This document shows positions 9,854 through 20,762 of a stretch of 64,000 bases of DNA, in pieces. The stretch covers positions 38,332,901 through 38,396,900 of the forward strand of contig OX352296.1 of assembly GCA_947086415.1 (NCBI GenBank), given 5' to 3'. The first letter of the stretch is position 1; the number at the start of each line of letters is the position of its first letter. This DNA comes from Pammene aurita. Lineage: Eukaryota > Arthropoda > Insecta > Lepidoptera > Tortricidae. The notes beneath the pieces are model-generated. The model saw only the letters and a program-made list of their open reading frames with translations. It was not told the origin of the DNA and did not search any database. A program made the translations under genes and the position numbers.

Positions 9854-10290
9854 TTATTTGATCAGAGTACATTTGTGCAACGATAGATTCACGTAAAGCA
9901 AACATACTCGTATAGAAGGTTCAGGCACACAATCTGCCTGGAAATCGCCAAGAGGCGAATGTAGGTTGGGTCCTCTCGTGCTTTCAATGGCTCTGTTGGG
10001 TAGGAGTTGGATGCTGTTCAGATGATGTGTTGAAGTGACGTTAGTAGCCGAGCTCGAATCAAGAGGCGTATAATGAGCTCGCAATGCCCCTTTCTAACTC
10101 CGGGTTACCATAACATAATGTATATACGACAATAGATGAATGCGCGTATCAATTTGTACCTATAGTGACTATAGTCTGCAGACGGGGTCGTTCGACGTTC
10201 TTCATAGGTATGCGTGCGTTGTGCCAATGCCCATGACCAAAAAAACTGACTTGATTGCTCTCCTCGCCAGATTATCGTATATTGCATTAA
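9854..10290 (-). other. GC-richer patch with open minus-strand frames
   Basis: Composition is clearly less AT-rich than its neighbours. A minus frame at ~10084-9854 reads SSSATNVTSTHHLNS and another at 10287-10105 reads SSQFFWSWALAQRTHTYEER. Possible splice sites lie between them, but joining the frames runs into a stop. They could be decayed exons or unrecognised transposon sequence. Confidence 0.15.
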
Positions 10291-10720
10291 ATATTTGATT
10301 ATATCTTTCGTATAAGTTAAAGAATCAAGTCTTTTAATATTAAGTAAATAGAGATTGGAGTTATAATAATATTGTCATTCAAGTATTTTGACGTTAAAAG
10401 TCATGTTAAAATGTCGTAATATTGTGACCAGCGTAATAAAAATAAAGTCCAGTAATTAAAAACTAATCCAAAAACTCTTTTAATTTTAAACAGGTTTTCA
10501 AGCAATTAATTATGAGGATTCGGTAGAAAAGTGTCTTATATTCAATCGTTAGTTGTATTTTTGTAGTATTACGACGTGTAAATATAAAAAAATCTAATTT
10601 AAAAGGACTTACGGTCTTTTTTTGTTTTCCCTATTTATTTTGAATACAATCTAGCTACTGGTATCCTTTTTTGTGTACGTATACGATTTTCTGTCAAAAT
10701 AAATGCCAAAATGAAACGTC

Positions 10721-10807
10721 ATGGCTGCTCATCCAACAAGACATCCGCCTGCGACGAGGCCCGTCGGGCACCTGAGTCACAATGACAATTTGACTGATAT
10801 GGCGAAG
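10721..10807 (+). CDS. Possible first coding exon
   Basis: An ATG in good context ('aacgtcatgg') opens 29 codons reading MAAHPTRHPPATRP..., ending at a plausible donor AAG|GTATGG. The patch is GC-rich in a strongly AT-rich area. I see no exon 2 in the window and do not recognise the protein. It may be a real 5' exon or a chance island. Confidence 0.25.
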
Positions 10808-11288
10808 GTATGGGAATTTTTCAAAAGTTTATATTTACGTTTCAATTTCTTTGTTGTCTTAATGATGAAAAATATGAATATGCCCTGATGCACTAGTGTA
10901 GTTATCTGACTTTCAAAATAACATAACCATTGAACCACTGTCGAAGACAAAATTGTATTGCGACGTGTTCTAACGCAACGCCATTTTTTGATTTTTTGGT
11001 ACTTTTGGAGTCGGTTTATAGATAATCAAAGCTAATAAAAAATAAAATATCAATTGGAGCCTCTGCACGGCTTCTTTATGAATACGTAGACATTCATATT
11101 ATTGCGAATACGTAGCATTAACTATACAAATTCCTTGTTCTAAGTGAGGTCTAAAACGATGTTGTTATATATCCGCCCCTTAAAGTATGTATGTACTATA
11201 ATCAAGTCGAGTACGAAAGTTACATATTTGAAAAAAACTTCGATAAATTTTAAACTGGTTATTTCTTATTTATCATGAACATAATTAT

Positions 11289-11445
11289 AGTGCAGTCATT
11301 GAAGCGAAAAATACGGTCTTACCTCCGAATTTTTTTACTGTGAACCGATTTGCATGAAATTTTGGAATTAGGCTCATCTTACCCTTAACTTCAAAAGTGA
11401 AAATGATCTGAACTCCGCCTATTATTTTTAAGGGGTGTAAACAAC
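11289..11445 (-). repeat. Dispersed repeat, inverted partner of 17315-17477
   Basis: From 'tagtgcagtcattgaagc' through 'gaatttttttactgtgaacc' to 'gatctgaactccgc' this is the reverse complement of 17315-17477. The pair brackets the 3.5 kb transposon at 13100-16628. They may be the ends of a larger element or two independent copies in opposite orientation. Confidence 0.65.
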
Positions 11446-12000
11446 CCCTTAATGGAAAAATTGACATTGAGCCATTTTATCGCAAGAAAACATGTCTAAT
11501 AGTAAGTGGTGAAATTGTAAAGTATTTTCTAACATAATTACCTCATATTAAAATCATTTTCAACCCCTTGAAAATCTGACAACCCTTGCAAACAACCCCT
11601 AAATTGAAAAAATCACAAAAAAATACTTTGGTATGACATAAAAAGATGTAAGTATAGAGTAAGTAATATTTTATATTCTCTATAATAATTATCAAATTTT
11701 TAACCCCCTTTTAACCCTTGAAAACTACCCCTTGATAAAAATTTTTTTAATTTTTTTTATAAAATGAAAAGGATTTAAATATTATTCCACACTCTCGAAA
11801 ATGATTATCATATTCTTAAGCTTTTCTACCCTTAAAACTACCCCTAAATTAAAACAGTAAATATATATGATTACATATTTAAAAATAATTTAAAAATATT
11901 ATAGTCTATGGTTCGTTCTAGATTGATGAAATATGAAAGTCTTCTACGATTCCGAATCGATCCATGACACTGAATAAAGTGTTATCCTTCTTCGCTTAGC
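11446..12000. other. AT-rich stretch with degenerate 'aacccc' blocks
   Basis: Blocks such as 'aaccccttgaaaa', 'aacaacccctaaattg' and 'aaaactaccccttga' recur at intervals of ~60-130 bp, suggesting an old, degenerate tandem repeat. No coding pattern is present. Confidence 0.35.
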
Positions 12001-12009
12001 CCAAAACTG

Positions 12010-12335
12010 TAACCTGCCGGTAGCGCAGGCGGTGATGCGGACGCTGGGCCGCATGCGGTAGCGTCCCTAAAGGCCTAACACCTCCGGAGGTTGACATCGG
12101 AACAACGAGCGGCATACGCGGGTTTCGTATTCCCTCTTAGGAGGTGTTTAGTTATGGTCTTTATAGACCACGTCGCGTCAAACTGATGGAAGCTGCACGA
12201 CGGTGGCTCGCTGTTCCTGCGAGCAGGCTGTCGGCGACGCTGGCGCTCGACGTGCCGGTTGTCCAGCACGAGAGTTCAACGGGTACGCCGTGGGCCTGCG
12301 ACAGCTGTAGGCCTGCCGTAGTGTAACCAGGTACC
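12010..12335 (+). other. GC-rich island, possibly a LINE 3' fragment
   Basis: A sharply GC-rich segment ('gcggtgatgcggacgctgg', 'ctgtcggcgacgctggcgct') with 'cctcttaggaggtgtttag' and 'ggtctttatagacc'. These phrases remind me of the 3' ends of R1-type non-LTR elements, but I cannot confirm it. The frames on both strands are short and unconvincing. Confidence 0.25.
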
Positions 12336-12667
12336 GAACCGTTAGCTAGCGCGGGATTCCGCAGCCGAGAATATACTGACCAATTGTAAGCACAAACCCT
12401 GTTTGTTATTAATTAGGGAGTTAAGATATAAAAGAAGTGTAGTGGAGGGGTATTTACTGCAAATGCTGAATATAAGTGTGGGATGTTTAATAAATCTTGT
12501 CGCACAACCTGGGATTTTCATTTTACAAAACCAAGAATCATTTCAATATATACACATTACAATAGTTGTGGGTCTCTATTATACTGCGTACTTTCACATT
12601 GCTCCAAATATTCACACTCCGAAATTTTCAGTTACTAAGTAGAAAAAAATATGATAAGTTTTTACCA

Positions 12668-12787
12668 GGAGTGCGATTTTTGAATCTCACCAAGTGACTA
12701 ATTCTCACCGATGTGAGTGATTTCCGATAGTAAATCACTCACATCGGTGAGATTTAGTCACTTGGTGAGATTCAAAAATCGCACTCC
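12668..12787. repeat. Near-perfect 120 bp palindrome
   Basis: Arms 12668-12723 and 12732-12787 are 56 bp each with one mismatch, around an 8 bp loop. The outer end is 'ggagtgcgatttttgaatct'. The size and symmetry fit a foldback MITE or paired terminal repeats. No convincing target duplication flanks it. Confidence 0.8.
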
Positions 12788-13099
12788 AGGTTTGTTTAGG
12801 ACCATAACTCCTTCAATTTTCATGCTATCACAATTTATAAAAAACCATTGTAAAGGTAATTAAGATAGCTACAACATCCTTCATTGCAATATATAGTAAA
12901 AAACCTTTTTCTAAAACGGTGAAGGGTTAAAGGGCTTAAGAGAGGCTGTGATTGCGCTGCCACGCGCTCTTTAAACAATCATATCTCCGTCAATTTTTGT
13001 TTGACAGAAAAAACAAAAAAAACAAATTGTTTGTCAGAAAAATACCTAAATTTTTAATCCATACACTTTTATACGTATCTGTCGTCATTTTTGAGATAT

Positions 13100-13606
13100 G
13101 GGGCATTTCACGCCAAGCGGGCAGCGAAAAACATGTCAGGTTATAGAATTTGTTGAAATTTGCAGCATTTATACTTCTCGTCATCCTGAATCGATGTAAA
13201 TTTTTAGTTTTTTTTTATTCGACGCTGTTTCCGGTTTAGAAGCATTTAAACATTGAAGGAAATTTGAGGACTGGATTTTTCAAAAGCTGTTTCGGATATT
13301 ACCGAATAAAATAAAAAATATGATTTGTAAGGTTTCTCATAGAATATAAGCTGTTATTTTTTACAGTTATAATAACTTTGAAATTTATAATTTTTTTCAT
13401 ACAAAAAACCGGAAGTAAATTTTTTATATGAATTTTTGACTAAGTTCGGTATTTAAAAAAAAAAAAAATTTTATCTTAAAACGTAGCTTGTAGTTCATAG
13501 AAATGACATGAAAATTTTGAGAATGGGGTTCGCGATAGTTTCAAAGACACAGGAACATAAGTACAAAGGTGCCGCTCAGGGCGCCGTACTGACGATTTCT
13601 TAGGTT
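13100..13606. repeat. Left terminal inverted repeat of the 3.5 kb transposon
   Basis: Pairs with 16122-16628. It runs from 'ggggcatttcacgccaagcg' to 'gcgccgtactg' and beyond. It includes an A-rich run and 'ttttacagttataataactt', which is also present inverted on the right. Confidence 0.85.
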
Positions 13607-13776
13607 AATCAGCGTACAGGCAAACGATTTATAAAAATGCTTAATCGTCACTATAAATGGTTTTTTTTTTCAATTGAGTTATACCTTAAGTATATGTATG
13701 TATGATACCTAAATAGTAGTTATTGTTTACTTTTTAAAGGGTTAATGAAACAGGTTAAGTAATAACAAAATATATT

Positions 13777-15699
13777 TTATTTTGACACTTTCACAATTTT
13801 GTAATTCTCACTGTAACTTGTTCGTCTCACGATGAGATCATCATTGATTGTTGGTATAAAAGCGTGATACTTTTTTGTACCCGGAATAGTCACAGCAGAT
13901 TCAAATCGTTGTTGCAGAAATTCTCTTTGTGTTTGCAGATCTTCCTTAGAACTGAATAACACAACCGTTTCAGTTAGAGCAGATTTTGCCCATTCGTATA
14001 ATCTTTTAGGAGTTGTAATTGCCTTACTCGCTGGTAACTGCAGGCTTGCTCGGGTTGCTAACCTTTTTAAATTTCCACCAACGCCATCGCATGGCCCTTT
14101 TCCATGAGCGGTGGCATGAAAATGAATTTCAGCTTCACTGTCGAAATCTTCTTTATAGTGGCATAGATTTATAAAATTAAAACGGTTTTTAAAATGTTGC
14201 GAAGCCCCGTCTGTACTGTATATAATTTTTTTTACTATTAGTCCTTTATTTAAAAGATACTGGTGTAATTGTTTTTGAAATTCATAGAATGTTGCCGTGT
14301 CGTGTTTTAGATCGTTGGAAATCATGATAATACTTTCATGTTTTGTTTGATTTCCCTCCCTGTAGTAATACACCGATGTCAAAATTGTGGCTTGTTCATT
14401 ATTCCAATGGTAAGATTGGACTGCGTCTTGAATGACAAAGCTATAATTTTCCGCGAAATCACATTGAACAAGAATTTCTCCTTCGGCAAGAGTATCCTTC
14501 AGTGTTTTAAAATAAGACGATTGCTGTTCAGCAATATATGCATGCGGCTTCAAAACATCCAAACTTTGGCATAAGTTATCAACAAAATCGTCCGCCGGAA
14601 GAATTTGGGTGGTTATCGTGTAACGATCTGTACCTATCCATTGCTCAAACTGCACACTTGTAATTTGATTGTCGTCGAAAACTGTTTTCAAATGTTCGCG
14701 GATCTGATTAGGGCCTGGGCATGACGCACAACGTTCGTTGGTGGTAGATTTTGATGTCGTTAAATGACATATAGGTTTTGGGTTTGGGCACATCATCATT
14801 CGTAGGCAATCTTTATAGGATGTTAGGTGCATATTGGTTCCTGATGTGAGAGAATCGATATCTCCTCCACTCAACATCAACTTGGCGTTTTGATGATAAA
14901 TACATACGCAAACAAGATGAGTGCCAGAGTCTCCGGCAAGAATACATTGTTTGGGTCGCAATGTGTAAAATTTAGTTAGACCTATTTTGACGTCGGGATA
15001 CTCTTTTTTAAATACTTGGTACAGTTCTTCTATGTTACTCAAAATTAATTGTTTTTGGATGTGAGACCTGGTACCGTCGCTTAATTTGACTGAAACAAAA
15101 TCTTTTTTACCAGGCAGAATACGGCTAACATCTTCTCGAAGATAGAAACTTCTTACAAGATTTTCTATTTCCACGGGTAGCTTGTTACTTCCGCTTCGAG
15201 GATTAGGAGTTGTTAACACACCATGTTGATCCACCAGATGTTTTGCCTTGTTGGTTTGCCGTCTCGATGCTCCAAATTCTTCTGCCAGTTTGTTAACGCT
15301 CCAAGATTTCGGTGCAATAGTCAGAATTAAAGTTTTTGTAGACGCCGACGTGGATGGATCATTAAACTTTTCCTTTAATTGTTTTAAAATTTCGTAATCG
15401 TCTGTGTTATCTGTTTGCGACGATTTATTATTGTGCTTTTCCTCAGGAATAAACAATTCGTCTTTGACGATCTGGGAACATTCACTTGATGTGACGCTAC
15501 TCTGTGATAGCACAGGATCTGTACCAATTTCTGGAGGAGTTTCGGTTGAAAGGCGTTTCCTGCAATGTTCACAAACATAAGCAGCTGATGAAACTCTCCA
15601 TTTTGTAGCTAATCCCATTGAAACCTTCCGAAGATTTTTTGTCTTACGATGAACTGGCAAGTGGAATGGATTGAAACATTGATTACCGTAGTAATTCAT
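13777..15699 (-). CDS. Transposase-like protein, 640 residues
   Basis: The open frame extends upstream to 15756, but the first ATG is at 15699, giving MNYYGNQCFNPFHLPVHRK. Early on there is a cysteine pair (YVCEHCRKRL), and mid-protein a longer Cys/His-rich stretch (LVCVCIYHQNAKLML, CASCPG) that may bind zinc. The likely catalytic core follows: QCDFAENYSF (acidic D ~414), IIYSTDGASQHF (D ~497) and HGKGPCDGVGGNLKR (D ~538). Related proteins, often annotated 'uncharacterized', are common in insect genomes. Its place inside long inverted repeats makes it the transposase of that element. The frame is intact, so the copy may be recent. The superfamily is uncertain; I lean to Sola. Confidence 0.75.
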   Translation of the reverse strand: MNYYGNQCFNPFHLPVHRKTKNLRKVSMGLATKWRVSSAAYVCEHCRKRLSTETPPEIGTDPVLSQSSVTSSECSQIVKDELFIPEEKHNNKSSQTDNTDDYEILKQLKEKFNDPSTSASTKTLILTIAPKSWSVNKLAEEFGASRRQTNKAKHLVDQHGVLTTPNPRSGSNKLPVEIENLVRSFYLREDVSRILPGKKDFVSVKLSDGTRSHIQKQLILSNIEELYQVFKKEYPDVKIGLTKFYTLRPKQCILAGDSGTHLVCVCIYHQNAKLMLSGGDIDSLTSGTNMHLTSYKDCLRMMMCPNPKPICHLTTSKSTTNERCASCPGPNQIREHLKTVFDDNQITSVQFEQWIGTDRYTITTQILPADDFVDNLCQSLDVLKPHAYIAEQQSSYFKTLKDTLAEGEILVQCDFAENYSFVIQDAVQSYHWNNEQATILTSVYYYREGNQTKHESIIMISNDLKHDTATFYEFQKQLHQYLLNKGLIVKKIIYSTDGASQHFKNRFNFINLCHYKEDFDSEAEIHFHATAHGKGPCDGVGGNLKRLATRASLQLPASKAITTPKRLYEWAKSALTETVVLFSSKEDLQTQREFLQQRFESAVTIPGTKKYHAFIPTINDDLIVRRTSYSENYKIVKVSK

Positions 15700-16121
15700 A
15701 ATATAAAAATCACTAAATATACTGGGATGAACACAATAACATGTATCGCAACACAAAATAATATTAACTTAATTAAATGGCACTCAATCATAAAAACGCA
15801 CTGTTCGCAAAGCGGCACAAGCGTCACTGACATAAATAACCGTTAAAACAAATCAAATAAGTCGTTATAATCTGTCTCGCTCTTGCTTTTAACGGCGAGT
15901 CCTATGAACAACTAAGTAATATTTAAAATAGATAAGAGATGGTGTTAGTGGTCACGTTTTAATTAATTGATGTTAGTAAATTTAAATATTCTTTAACTTT
16001 AAAATTATTAGAATATTGCACATGGATGTATATTATTTACATATATTTACTATATTTAATGTTTATGTGATGTGTATTGGAAGATATATCACTATCATAC
16101 TTTAAAACGCAAACCGCTACG

Positions 16122-16628
16122 CAACCCAAGGAACCGCCAGTACGGCGCTCTGAGCGGCACCTTTGTACTTATGTTCCAGTAGCTTAGAAACTATTGCGAA
16201 TCCCATTCTCAAACTTTTCATGTCATTTCCATGAACTACAAGCTACGTTTTAAGATAAAATTTTTTTTTTTTTAAATACCGAACTTAGTCAAAAATTAAT
16301 ATTAAAAATTTACTTCCGGTTTTTTGTATGAAAAAAATAATAAATTTCAAAGTTATTATAACTGTAAAAAATAACAGCTTATATTCTATGAGAAACCTTA
16401 CAAACCATATTTTTGATTTTATTCGGTAATATCCGAAACAGCTTTTGAAAAATCCAGTCCTCAAATTTCCTTAAATTTTTAAATGCTTCTAAACCGGAAA
16501 CAGCGTCGAATAAAAAAAAACTAAAAATGTACATCGATTCAGGATAACGAGAAGTATAAATGCTGCAAATTTCAACAAATTCTATAACCTGACATGTTTT
16601 TCGCTGCCCGCTTGGCGTGAAATGCCCC
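16122..16628. repeat. Right terminal inverted repeat of the 3.5 kb transposon
   Basis: Reverse complement of 13100-13606 with scattered mismatches. It ends 'gcgtgaaatgcccc' followed by ATAT. Confidence 0.85.
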
Positions 16629-16632
16629 ATAT

Positions 16633-17314
16633 TATGAAAAAAAAGTGGGTTTTTAAAAAATTTGAAATTTTGTTTTTTTTTAAATCGTCACTTTTTTGAA
16701 AAATATATGTCCTGAAGCAGCCAAACTGATATTATCTATCAAACTCTTCATAATAAAGTTAATTCTAGGCGGAATACGATTAATTTTAATTTTGGTGGAA
16801 ATGGCACTTATGAAACCCATTGATTTAAAAGAAAAAACATTAGATGCTCCCCTTATTTGCAATACAGCTCACTTATTTTACGTGCAAAAGACTTTTAATA
16901 GTGCTCATTTTAAAGTTTATTTCAAGCACTACAAAACCCTATTGTACTAGAATGCATAAAATGCATCTGCTCGCCGCTAGATGGCATTGACCACATCGAT
17001 TAAATTTCAGACAAAATAAAAAACGGCTTTGATCTTTAATATCTAGCTTAATATTGCACTTAGAATACTTTATAAAAAACCAAATTGTTCATTGTTTTAC
17101 CTGCTACAATTTTGTTTTTTATAAAATTTTCGATATAACGTATATTTTTGGAGATATTTGCAAGAAACCGATGAAAAACGTGAAAAAATTGCGAATTTTC
17201 AATTGCCAATAACTTGAAAAGTATTGGATTTTTTGAAAAACTTTATAGATGATTTTTTGCTTAAAATTAGGCCTTCTATCGATATCCGAGGTTATTTTGA
17301 AAAAAAAGAAATTC
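16633..17314. other. Gene-free stretch
   Basis: AT-rich. An 84-codon open frame at 16696-16950 lacks any motif I recognise and is probably chance. Confidence 0.4.
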
Positions 17315-17477
17315 ACCCCCGAGAAGGGGTGGCAACCACCCCCAGGGTGGTTGCGGAGTTCAAATCATTTTCACTTTTGAAGTTAAGGGTAAGATGAACC
17401 TAATTCCAAAATTGTATGCAATTCGGTTCACAGTAAAAAAATTCGGAGCAATAATGCTTCAATGACTGCACTATTAG
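17315..17477 (+). repeat. Dispersed repeat, inverted partner of 11289-11445
   Basis: Contains 'gttgcggagttcaaatcatt' and 'actgtgaaccgaattgcat' on its reverse strand, matching 11289-11445. Next to it is a C/G-rich hairpin ('caaccacccccagggtggttg'). Confidence 0.65.
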
Positions 17478-17486
17478 TGGCAGTTG

Positions 17487-17860
17487 CAGGTTGCAGCTAT
17501 AAAAATACGGCTTTTCGTGAACAAGAGATTTCCTTCAGCATGATTATTCCTTAGGGCCCAAGGATGGATTTGAGAAGTAGAGCCACCAAGATCTTTGATG
17601 TAAATTCTTAGGGGGGGGGGAGGCTCATAACTATATCTTAATCAATTCGGCATCCCCGATTTTTTTTATACCACGACGGTGGCAAACAAGCATACGGCCC
17701 GCCTGATTTATACGAAAACGATACCAAACCTGGCCTAGTATGTTAACTGATGTAGATACCAATATAAAGTTGTGAGCCTCCCCCCCCCCCCTAAAAATTT
17801 ACATCAAACATCTTGGTGGCTCCACTTCACAAATCCTTTGTTCACGAAAAGCTGTTTTTG
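17487..17860. repeat. Head-to-head pair of the poly(C) repeat family
   Basis: 17487-17641 is a minus copy (with a G run) and 17642-17860 a plus copy (with a C run) of the repeat at 7066-7320. They share 'catcttggtggctccact' and 'gttcacgaaaagc'. The pair could fold into one large hairpin. Confidence 0.7.
17665..17704 (-). mobile_element. Very short A-tailed SINE fragment with target duplication
   Basis: 'ataccacgacggtggcaaac' preceded by a T run is the last ~36 bp of the A-tailed SINE. It splits the poly(C) repeat between 'catccccga' and 'tttatacg'. GATT/GATTT occurs on both sides, so this is a severely 5'-truncated insertion. Confidence 0.6.
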
Positions 17861-18344
17861 GCCTTTTTAAGGCTTGTGCACACGTAGCAAGAAAAGTATG
17901 ATCTGAATAATTCTAACGTCCTTTCGGACATGTCCAATATTGTTCAACATCAAATCAATGACAAATTACATTCTTCGAACAGACCACCTTGTAGGTATAT
18001 CGTGCTTTAATATTAATTGAGGCAATAAGGTATTGGGTAGTAAACAAAGCGTTAATACAGAAAGAGAGCGCTTTTGCTCGAAAATTCCCGACTAAATTTA
18101 AAAAAAATGGCCCCAAAAAAACTTCCACGATAGCGGGAAAAATGGTTTCACAAAAACAGCTTTTAAAAGCTGTTGCGCCTGAAAATGGGCAGCAATTTTT
18201 TAACGAATATGTACAGTCAGGCAAAATAGCTAAGCGGGCGAGTTGTTCAAAATGAGGTTAACACTTTATGTGATAATCCATATTGAAAGGGCCCTTATAG
18301 CGGCAGGCGCGAAATATCCATACAATTTTAGTTAGTTAGTCAGT

Positions 18345-18949
18345 TACTATGCTAGAAAATCTGCCATTCATGGTGGTTCCCTTATTACTTGTATTGTTAA
18401 AAATGGTCTAAGATCTAAAGAACGGAAGGATGTTGTAAAATGTTCCATAGAGAGGATTGCAGAAATTTCTTGTGTAGAATTAGAAAGTTATATTGTTATT
18501 TGTGTATATAGGCCACCAACAGCGGCAGCAGCTGATTTCAACAAATTTGAAAATACCATGGAAAATGTGCTGAAATTAGTGACTAATAGCCGAAACTGCC
18601 GAAAGCATGTTATAGTATGTGGAGATTTTAATGTTAACTTGCTTGAATCGTCTAATAATTCTGTTAAATTGCTATGTTTGTTTAAATCGTTTAATATGTT
18701 TAATTTGTTCTTTGAACCTACCCGGGTGGGCGTCACTTGTGCAACATGCCTAGATAATATTTTTTGTAACTGTGAATGTCTGGATAAGCAAATATTTAAC
18801 TGTTTTAATTCTGATCACAGCGGTCAAAGGGCATCTTTTATACAGCCAATTCAGGAAACTCCACAAACTGTAACATATAGACCCATTAATGGTTATCGTT
18901 TGGAATTATTCAAAAAAGAAATTCAAAAAACATTTACAAAAAAAAGATA
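18345..18949 (+). pseudogene. LINE X endonuclease fragment (APE type)
   Basis: Apurinic-type endonucleases nick target DNA for target-primed reverse transcription. The frame reads IHGGSLITCIVKN, YIVICVYRPP, then CGDFNVNLL (the GDFN catalytic motif), NLFFEPTR, CLDNIF and SDHSGQ, in the family order. The N-terminal part of the domain is absent. The frame is broken at ~18950 by an insertion. Confidence 0.8.
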
Positions 18950-20762
18950 AACCGACTTCAAAAAGGATAAAATAAACTATTATATTATTTATATGCGTTA
19001 CAAACTGATATGTTTGAAGTCCGTGCCAAGCCAAAAAGTTACAATACCGGCAAATCAGCTTCAAGTCTGAAAATCACAAAACAGTTAATACGAACGAGGC
19101 GTATGTGTTCAGTGAACTGTTCTTCATATTATAGAACTATTCTAATACGGTATTGACTACACGTAGGTTTTCATTCAAGTACAGAGAGAAAGTATAATCA
19201 CGCGTCTTATGATGTTTGTTAATAAACTTTTTTACTAGTTTTCGGACTAACCATATCTCAAACGGAGCCCGGCGTGCTTCGGTTTGAATTATTTATCCTA
19301 CTTCATCTAAGGTGTAATATCGAAGTGTAAAGGAATTCAATGGCAAGATTGATATTTCTATACTCAGAGACACGGGGTATGTGGGGCCCACCTTTTCAGT
19401 AGAAAAAGGCGCGATATTTTTAAATTTTCTATGGAAGGAATACGTGTTTATATATTTTGCCGCCTTTTTCTGATTATTGACAAAGTAGGCGTGTATCAGA
19501 GTATATATACATGGGTAGCTCTTTTCATCAAAATTGGATTAGTAGTTTAGACGTGAAAATGTAACAGATAGATTCACATTCGCCTTTGCAATATAAGTAG
19601 GAATCATAATGTTATGTGATGTGACTTGAAGCTGATTTGCCGGTATTGTAACTTTTTGGCTTGGCACCGACTTCAAACATATCAGTTTGTAACGCATATA
19701 AATAATATAATAGTTTATTTTATCCTTTTTGAAGTCGATTTATCTTTTTTTTGTAAAAAGTTTTTATTTTTCCATTTTTAGCGGTTATAAAATTATCATA
19801 ATCGGACAACGGATATCGCAATAATCGGTGAAGATATATAAGAAAAAGTTCATGATACGTACTCACTGTAAGGAAAGTTCCACATATCATATGTGGTCTT
19901 CATCATTAGGTTCACTCCATCAAATTAGTGGTTTTGGAGAGGAAATGCTTGAGTTGCTTAAAAAAACAACCAAATCACCATACATGTGCCTTTAAAAATT
20001 GAGGAGTTCCCTCAATTCCTCATGGATCCCATCATCAGAACAGCACCAGATTAATGTGGAGCCATCTTAAAGGTAGTTACTTTCAAACAAAAGAAGAATT
20101 CCTCAAATTGGACCACGGGTCTCGAAGTAATCGCTCAACATCCTACATTTAAAAAAAATCATCATCATTATCATCAAAACAACCATTATCAAGAGGTCCA
20201 CTTCATCAAATTGGTGGTTTTCGAGAGAAAATCCTCGAGTTGCTTAAGAAAACACCCAAATCACCATACGTATGCCTTTAAAAATTGAGGAGTTCCCTCA
20301 ATTCCTCATGGATCCCATCATCAGAACAGCACCAGATTAATGTGGAGCCAACTTAAAGGTATTTACACTCAAACAAAAGAATAATTCCTCAAATTGGACC
20401 ACGGGTCTCGGAGTAATCGCTCAACATCCTACATTAAAAAAAAATCATCATCATTATCATCAAAACAACTATCATCAAGAGGTCCACTTCATCAAATTGG
20501 TGGTTTTCGAGAGAAAATCCTCGAGTTGCTTAAGAAAACACCCAAATCACCATACGTATGCCTTTAAAAATTGAGGAGTTCCCTCAATTCCTCATAGATC
20601 CCATCATCAGAACAGCACCAGATTAATATGGAAGTAGACCCTTTCAAACAAAAAAAGAATTATTCAAATCGGATCACGCGTCTCGGAGTAATCGGTGAAC
20701 ATACATAAAAAAAAAGCCCAAACCGAATACAGAACCTCCTCCTTCTATGAAATTGAAGTCGG
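18950..20762. mobile_element. Composite insertion with 'accgacttcaa' ends
   Basis: It begins 'aaaccgacttcaaaaagga' and ends 'gaaattgaagtcggtta', so the tips are inverted. Its left part (18950-19760) is a foldback whose ~120 bp arms share 'gatatgtttgaagtc' and 'caaatcagcttcaagtc'. Its right part holds three tandem units. It separates the LINE X endonuclease from the linker. It encodes nothing. Confidence 0.7.
19876..20710. repeat. Tandem repeat, three units of 286 bp
   Basis: The phrase 'tcaaattggtggttttcgag' or a variant occurs at 19920, 20206 and 20492, exactly 286 bp apart. Each unit also has 'gaggagttccctcaattcct' and 'agaacagcaccagattaat'. Units 2 and 3 are more alike than unit 1. They lie inside the insertion that splits LINE X. 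Confidence 0.85.

Larger units (their letters stand above)
13100..16628 (-). mobile_element. DNA transposon with ~500 bp inverted repeats, Sola-like
   Basis: The ends are 'ggggcatttcacgcc' and its reverse complement. The inverted arms extend over ~13100-13606 and ~16122-16628, differing by scattered substitutions and small indels. ATAT flanks both ends (13096-13099 and 16629-16632), consistent with a 4 bp target duplication, although ATAT is its own complement. Between the arms lies one long gene on the minus strand. A 4 bp duplication, inverted ends and this protein type fit the Sola superfamily as I remember it. The assignment needs a profile search. Confidence 0.75.

Noticed and set aside
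12010..12335. rRNA fragment
   Set aside because: GC-rich, but no rRNA core sequence that I know appears. LINE 3' sequence is the more likely source.
16696..16950. 84-codon frame next to the 3.5 kb transposon
   Set aside because: Low-complexity, Ile/Leu-rich due to AT bias, with an overlapping frame on the other strand and no motif.
19876..20710. CRISPR-like array
   Set aside because: Units are 286 bp and continuous, with no alternating short repeats and unique spacers; the DNA is eukaryotic.
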